A stretch of DNA of 9,941 nucleotides, taken from the NCBI GenBank assembly GCA_020048595.1, contig JAIFMH010000361.1, positions 1 through 9,941 on the forward strand, given 5' to 3'. This stretch comes from Bacteroidota bacterium (lineage in GTDB: Bacteria > Bacteroidota > Bacteroidia > Bacteroidales > UBA4417). Below, one piece after another: positions 5,915-9,941 of this stretch (position 1 is the stretch's first letter; every line of letters begins with the position of its first letter). A program made the position numbers and the translations under genes. The notes beneath the pieces are model-generated. The model did no database searches and was not told the origin of the DNA. It was given only the letters and a program-made list of their open reading frames with translations.

Positions 5915-8869
5915 TTAAAAGACAACATTTACACCAAGAGTAATGGTTGTGGTCCTGGGATAATAATACATGTATTCGATCCCTGGTTCCAATCCACTCA
6001 GATTAACTTCCGGATCAAGGCCTTTGTAACCGGTAATTGTAAGAACATCCTGAGCGGTGAGATTAAGCCTCATTTTCGAAATATATTTCGATTGTATCGG
6101 GAAATTATAGCCCAACGAAACATTATCGATTTTTACAAACGTTGCGCTTTCAATATATTTAGATGAATATTGACCGATCCCGATAAATTCAGGATTTTCA
6201 AGTTGTGTGTGTACAATATTTCTGCCCAGGCTCTGCCAGTTTTCATAATACAAGCGGTACATATTGAGCACTTCCCCGCCGATATTGGACCTGATAGAAA
6301 TGTTCATGTCCCAACTGTTGTATGTAAGCATATTACTCCATCCTATGGTGCAGAAGGGGTATGCATTGCCTATTGGTTCCCAGTCTTCGGGATTCACTTT
6401 CCCTATCGGATTCGCATTTTTAAATGTGTCATATCCGTCTTCGTTCACGCCAAGCCAAACCGGGCCATAAAATGTTCCAAGTGGTTTTCCTTCTTCAATC
6501 CGCAACGCGTTTAGAGGAAAAGCTCCGCCAAGCCAACCTGTTTCGACATATTTATTTGTAAATTCATCATTCGAAAATTTCACAAGTTTGTTAATGTTCT
6601 TACTGAAAGTCAACGTAGTTGTCCAGTTAAAAGATGAGTTTTTAACTGCAACGGCATTAAATGTTAGTTCTACTCCCTGGTTACTGATTGTACCTACATT
6701 GGTAAAAAGTTCAGGATAAATGTAAGGTGGGTAAGGTACATTATAGGTATAAAGCAAATCTGTACTTTGGCGATAATAGTAATCCAGCACTCCGCTTATG
6801 CGGTTATTAAGAATTGAAAAATCGACTCCTGCATTCAGTTCCTGCTTTTTTTCCCAACGCAGATCCGGGTTAGGATTTGATGTTGGTTCGTACGTATTTA
6901 TCCACTCTCCGTTGTAAAAGAATTTCCCGGCAATGCCCATCATGATCAGAGACTGATAGCTGGCAAAATCCTGGTTGCCGGTTACACCATAACCTACACG
7001 AAGTTTAAGATCGTTAACCCAGGTAACGTCATTCATAAAATCTTCCTTATTAATTCTCCATCCAAGGCTTGCCGAAGGGAACCATCCCCATTTGTTATTC
7101 TCCCCAAACCTCGAAGAACCTTCCCGGCGCAGTGAAGCAGCTGCCAAGTACTTTTCGTCGAAGTTGTACATAAGGCGTCCAAAAAATGAGATGAGTGTAC
7201 TCGATTCTTTATAGGAATCCATTTCGGCCTGACCAACACCTAATGCTGATCCGGCACTGATATTATTAGGACCGTAAAGATCAGAATCGAATCCGGAGTT
7301 AACCATATAGGATGTGTTCGATTCCTGCTCCTGGTATGAATAACCGGCTAAAGCCTGTACATTATGATCCTGGAATGATTTTGTATAATTTAACGTGCTC
7401 TCGTATTGTAGTCTGTTGCTTTTCCCATTGGCGATTTCTGCTTCGCCACCTTTACCCAAAATACTCGGGTAATACTTGGTTTTATACGACATATCTTCCC
7501 AATCCGATTGCTCTATCGAAACGAAATTGATCCATTTCAATGATTTCATCAGGTTTAAAGTAGCCCTGACGTTTCCACCGGCATCCGTGGATTTTCCTTC
7601 GCGGGTGCGCTCATTAAGCATAGCAACCGGGTTATAATAATCTATCCCTTCGAGTAAGGTATAACCACCGGTATATTCATTCTCCGGATCGTAAACAGAA
7701 CTCGTCGGGTTACGGATAAAAGCCTGGTAAAAGAGATCGTAGTTAGCCGGTTTATAGTTACGCATGCTGTAACTCAGGTTATAATCAAGAAGTAAAATAC
7801 CGTTTAGTGCCTTTTGTGAAATATTTGTGCGAAGAAGGTACTTGTTTGATACATTGTCCTTCAGTAAACCATCAGCATTATCAATGTATATGGTTGAACG
7901 GTGCGAGAAGTTATCTGTTCCTCCCCAGAATGCAAGGTTGTGTTTCTGACTGAATGGATTTGAACGCGTAATTTCTTTAAACCAATCCGTATTGGCATCA
8001 TAAATATTAACGGCTTTATCAGGAGCATACAATTCAATTGCTGAACGGAATTCGTCAGCGGTAAGATTTTCAACACTTCGTGGTGCTACCTGAACGGAGA
8101 ATTGCCCGGTATATTCAACTTTAGCCGTGCCTGCTTTAGCTCTTTTTGTAGTAATTATAATTACACCATTCGAACCGCGAGTTCCGTAAATAGCAGCTGC
8201 AGCACCATCCTTCAACACATCCATGGATTCAATTTCTTCGGGGCTCACATTTTTCATATCACTGCCTGCAACTCCATCAATAACAATCAACGGTCCCTGA
8301 CCGGAAGTAAGTGTGTTGGTGCCACGCAAAATGATATTGTATCCTGCATTGGGATCAGAACCATTAGGCTTTACAATTGTTAAACCGGCAACTTTACCCT
8401 GTAACAGTCCCATGGGATTGGAATAAGCTCCTTTGTTAAATTCTTCCGATTTTACGGAAGCTATTGATCCGGTTACTTCCTTTTTAGTTGTTGATCCATA
8501 TCCGATAACCACAACTCCATCAAGCGATTGAACTGATATTTTGAGACGGACATCAATATTATTCTGGGTTCCAACCAGCACTTCTGAATTTTCATATCCA
8601 ATATACGAATACACAAGGGTTGATCCCTGGGGTACATTTAAGGAGTATTTCCCGTCAATATCAGTAACACTTCCGGTTTGCGTACCTTTTATTAAAATAT
8701 TAACACCGGGAATAAGTTCATTTGTTGCCAAATCGGAAACGGTTCCGCTCACTTTAATTGTTGGAACATCCTGTGCACTTGAAAATATTGCCATTGCTAT
8801 AAATATAGCAGACAGCAGTATGCCTTTAGCAACAGATCTTTGTTTTATGAACCACATACTTGTTTTCAT
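5915..8869 (-). CDS. susC: SusC/RagA-family TonB-dependent outer-membrane transporter
   Basis: A 984-residue outer-membrane importer that uses TonB-ExbBD energy to move the SusD-bound ligand into the periplasm. It has a type I signal peptide (hydrophobic about 17-30, cleavage probably after Ala-Gln33). A carboxypeptidase-regulatory-like domain follows (about 38-110; GVNILIKGTQTGSVTDIDGK, 55-74), then the SusC-type TonB-box region VVVIGYGSTTKKEVTGSI (119-136). The plug domain (about 127-245) carries PLIVIDGV (193-200) and DVLKDGAAAAIYGTRGSNG (217-235). The rest is the 22-strand barrel, ending in a terminal Phe (LGVNVVF) typical of outer-membrane beta signals. There is no N-terminal STN domain, so it should not signal directly to an anti-sigma factor. 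The start lies only 2 nt after the ribokinase stop, so translation is probably coupled. An in-frame ATG four codons later is an alternative start. Confidence 0.96.
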   Translation of the reverse strand: MKTSMWFIKQRSVAKGILLSAIFIAMAIFSSAQDVPTIKVSGTVSDLATNELIPGVNILIKGTQTGSVTDIDGKYSLNVPQGSTLVYSYIGYENSEVLVGTQNNIDVRLKISVQSLDGVVVIGYGSTTKKEVTGSIASVKSEEFNKGAYSNPMGLLQGKVAGLTIVKPNGSDPNAGYNIILRGTNTLTSGQGPLIVIDGVAGSDMKNVSPEEIESMDVLKDGAAAAIYGTRGSNGVIIITTKRAKAGTAKVEYTGQFSVQVAPRSVENLTADEFRSAIELYAPDKAVNIYDANTDWFKEITRSNPFSQKHNLAFWGGTDNFSHRSTIYIDNADGLLKDNVSNKYLLRTNISQKALNGILLLDYNLSYSMRNYKPANYDLFYQAFIRNPTSSVYDPENEYTGGYTLLEGIDYYNPVAMLNERTREGKSTDAGGNVRATLNLMKSLKWINFVSIEQSDWEDMSYKTKYYPSILGKGGEAEIANGKSNRLQYESTLNYTKSFQDHNVQALAGYSYQEQESNTSYMVNSGFDSDLYGPNNISAGSALGVGQAEMDSYKESSTLISFFGRLMYNFDEKYLAAASLRREGSSRFGENNKWGWFPSASLGWRINKEDFMNDVTWVNDLKLRVGYGVTGNQDFASYQSLIMMGIAGKFFYNGEWINTYEPTSNPNPDLRWEKKQELNAGVDFSILNNRISGVLDYYYRQSTDLLYTYNVPYPPYIYPELFTNVGTISNQGVELTFNAVAVKNSSFNWTTTLTFSKNINKLVKFSNDEFTNKYVETGWLGGAFPLNALRIEEGKPLGTFYGPVWLGVNEDGYDTFKNANPIGKVNPEDWEPIGNAYPFCTIGWSNMLTYNSWDMNISIRSNIGGEVLNMYRLYYENWQSLGRNIVHTQLENPEFIGIGQYSSKYIESATFVKIDNVSLGYNFPIQSKYISKMRLNLTAQDVLTITGYKGLDPEVNLSGLEPGIEYMYYYPRTTTITLGVNVVF

Positions 8870-8871
8870 AG

Positions 8872-9807
8872 TTAACTTTTTACTTGTTCAATATCGAGTG
8901 ATGACAATTCCGAACGGTAAGGTATTGATGCCTGCGCACCCATCCGGGTTACAGTGAGAGCTGCAGAGCGTGCTGCCATTTTTACAGAATCCAGTATCGA
9001 TCTTCCTTCGGCAAGACCAACACAAACTGAACCACAAAAAGTATCGCCGGCAGCAGTTGTATCCACGGCATCCACTTTAAAGGCTTCTACAAAATGATAC
9101 TCGGCATATTCCTTTATTAATGCACCTTGCGAACCCAGCGTAATCACAACAATATCAACACCTTTGGCACTGATAATATCGGCAGCTTGTTTGGCTGATT
9201 CAATATCCGAGACTTTTATTCCCGAAAGTATTTCAGCTTCGCTTTTATTTGGAATGATAATATAGAGATTTTTAAGCAGGTTATTGGATAATGCCCTTGC
9301 CGGTGCCGGATTCAGTATCACTTTTATCCCTTTCTTATTTGCCATTTCGGCCACATACTCTACTGTTTCGATAGGTATTTCGAGCTGCATTAAAACCAGG
9401 TCGCTACTTTCAATTTCGGCACTGGCTTTGTCGATATCCGAAGGATTAAGGTAAGCATTGGCACCTGAAGCAACAACGATACAGTTCTCACCATGCGAAT
9501 CAACGGTTATAAGAGCAACTCCTGAAGGATGCTTGGGATCCGAATAGATAAAATCCGTTTTAATATTTTCGGCAGTGTACAACATCACTGATTGTTTCCC
9601 GAAGACATCATTCCCTGTTTTTGAAATCAGAGTCACATTTCCGCCCATGCGTGAGGCAGCTACGGCCTGGTTTGCACCTTTCCCTCCTGGGTTCATAAAA
9701 AAAGTTCCGCCCAGAATAGTTTCGCCCGGAATAGGAAGCCTGTCCGCCTTTATTACCATATCTGTATTACAGCTGCCTACTACTACAATTTTTTTTGCTT
9801 GTATCAT
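8872..9807 (-). CDS. rbsK: Ribokinase (PfkB family)
   Basis: A 311-residue cytoplasmic kinase, the normal ribokinase length. It transfers the ATP gamma-phosphate to D-ribose O5, giving ribose 5-phosphate for the pentose phosphate and nucleotide pathways. The N-terminal PfkB signature is clear: GSCNTDMVIKADRLPIPGET (11-30) and NPGGKGANQAVAASRMGG (39-56). PNKSEAEILSG (186-196) holds the usual N-x-x-E motif for Mg/phosphate. The C-terminal signature DTTAAGDTF (249-257) contains the catalytic base Asp255. The A-A-G-D form and the tail GAQASIPYR (290-298) resemble true ribokinases such as E. coli RbsK more than fructokinases or adenosine kinases. It is the first gene of the operon, directly upstream of susC. 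Substrate assignment to ribose is by similarity; deoxyribose or a nucleoside remain possible. Confidence 0.93.
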   Translation of the reverse strand: MIQAKKIVVVGSCNTDMVIKADRLPIPGETILGGTFFMNPGGKGANQAVAASRMGGNVTLISKTGNDVFGKQSVMLYTAENIKTDFIYSDPKHPSGVALITVDSHGENCIVVASGANAYLNPSDIDKASAEIESSDLVLMQLEIPIETVEYVAEMANKKGIKVILNPAPARALSNNLLKNLYIIIPNKSEAEILSGIKVSDIESAKQAADIISAKGVDIVVITLGSQGALIKEYAEYHFVEAFKVDAVDTTAAGDTFCGSVCVGLAEGRSILDSVKMAARSAALTVTRMGAQASIPYRSELSSLDIEQVKS

Positions 9808-9827
9808 TTATCCGTTTTTTAATGGGA

Positions 9828-9835
9828 CAAATATA
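9828..9835 (-). promoter_or_regulatory. Putative -7 promoter box TATATTTG
   Basis: Minus-strand TATATTTG fits the TAnnTTTG -7 consensus of Bacteroidota sigma-ABfr. It lies 20 nt before the ribokinase ATG, which implies a leader of roughly 15 nt. A good TTTG -33 box is not visible: at the expected spacing there is only a T-run, with TTG about 24 nt upstream. A weak -33 is compatible with an activator-dependent promoter. Confidence 0.5.
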
Positions 9836-9846
9836 TACACAACTAA

Positions 9847-9926
9847 ATGCAGAAAAAATCAATAATTGATAGATTCCGGTAATTATAAATGCTGTATATT
9901 TACCGATTAAATAATTTATCATGCTG
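9847..9926 (-). promoter_or_regulatory. Three spaced CWGCAT motifs, possible regulator sites
   Basis: On the minus strand CTGCATTTAGTT (9852-9841), CAGCATTTATAATT (9894-9881) and CAGCATGATAAATT (9926-9913) share CWGCAT followed by AT-rich sequence. Start-to-start distances are 42 and 32 bp, close to four and three helical turns. They sit just upstream of the putative -7 box, as activator sites would. The motif is short and the region AT-rich, so chance is possible. Confidence 0.3.
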
Positions 9927-9941
9927 ATAATCAATTATAAC

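Larger units (their letters stand above)
9808..9941 (-). promoter_or_regulatory. AT-rich upstream region of the ribokinase-led operon
   Basis: This 134-bp stretch to the window edge has no coding signal. It contains a Bacteroidota-type -7 box, three spaced CWGCAT motifs and a short palindrome at 9858-9870 (ATCAAT-A-ATTGAT). It is the most likely place for the operon promoter and its regulator sites. The A-rich stretch just before the ATG (minus-strand TTAAAAAACGG) replaces a Shine-Dalgarno, as is common in this phylum. Confidence 0.6.

Noticed and set aside
5909..5920. Perfect palindrome TTTTAATTAAAA at the susC stop codon
   Set aside because: Pure A/T sequence, common by chance in this composition, with no hairpin loop or following T-run to make it a terminator.
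8541..8957. 138-codon + strand open frame across the susC start and the ribokinase end
   Set aside because: Antisense to two genes with clear family motifs; no start signal or domain of its own.
9927..9938. Palindrome-like ATAAT-CA-ATTAT near the right edge
   Set aside because: AT-only arms of 5 bp in an AT-rich region; expected by chance.
1..9941. CRISPR arrays, tRNA/rRNA, transposases, phage genes
   Set aside because: No regularly spaced direct repeats, no cloverleaf or rRNA-like sequence and no recombinase or transposase motifs were found on either strand.

Overview
The window is a stretch of Bacteroidota chromosome in which every recognisable gene lies on the minus strand. The phylum call rests on a SusC/SusD outer-membrane uptake pair, lipoprotein signal peptides on surface or periplasmic enzymes, a TAnnTTTG-type -7 promoter box and A-rich leaders without a clear Shine-Dalgarno. 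The order Bacteroidales is plausible, but I cannot fix a genus.

In transcription order (right to left) the layout is: a 134-bp AT-rich promoter region (9808-9941); a ribokinase (9807-8872); a SusC-type TonB-dependent transporter (8869-5915); a SusD-type surface lipoprotein (5896-4385); a secreted ADP-ribosylglycohydrolase (ARH)-fold enzyme with extra C-terminal beta domains (4381-2387); a lipoprotein ARH-fold enzyme (2375-732); a 156-bp spacer with a telomere-like G-run repeat and an imperfect inverted repeat (576-731); and the 5' part of a second lipoprotein ARH-fold enzyme that runs off the left edge (575-1). Gaps inside the first five genes are 2, 18, 3 and 11 nt, so they very probably form one operon. 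The last gene may be read through or expressed separately.

The genes make sense together as a small uptake-and-degradation locus for a ribose-containing glycoside. SusC/SusD would bind and import the substrate. The exported ARH-fold hydrolases would cleave an N- or O-ribosyl bond outside the cytoplasm. Ribokinase would convert the freed ribose to ribose 5-phosphate in the cytoplasm. This resembles, from memory, the ribose-utilisation (rus) loci of Bacteroides, but here three ARH-fold enzymes take the place of nucleoside hydrolases and classical glycosidases. The actual substrate (ADP-ribose, ADP-ribosylated protein, nucleoside or another riboside) cannot be read from the sequence. No regulator gene, inner-membrane sugar permease, RNA gene, CRISPR array or insertion sequence was seen.
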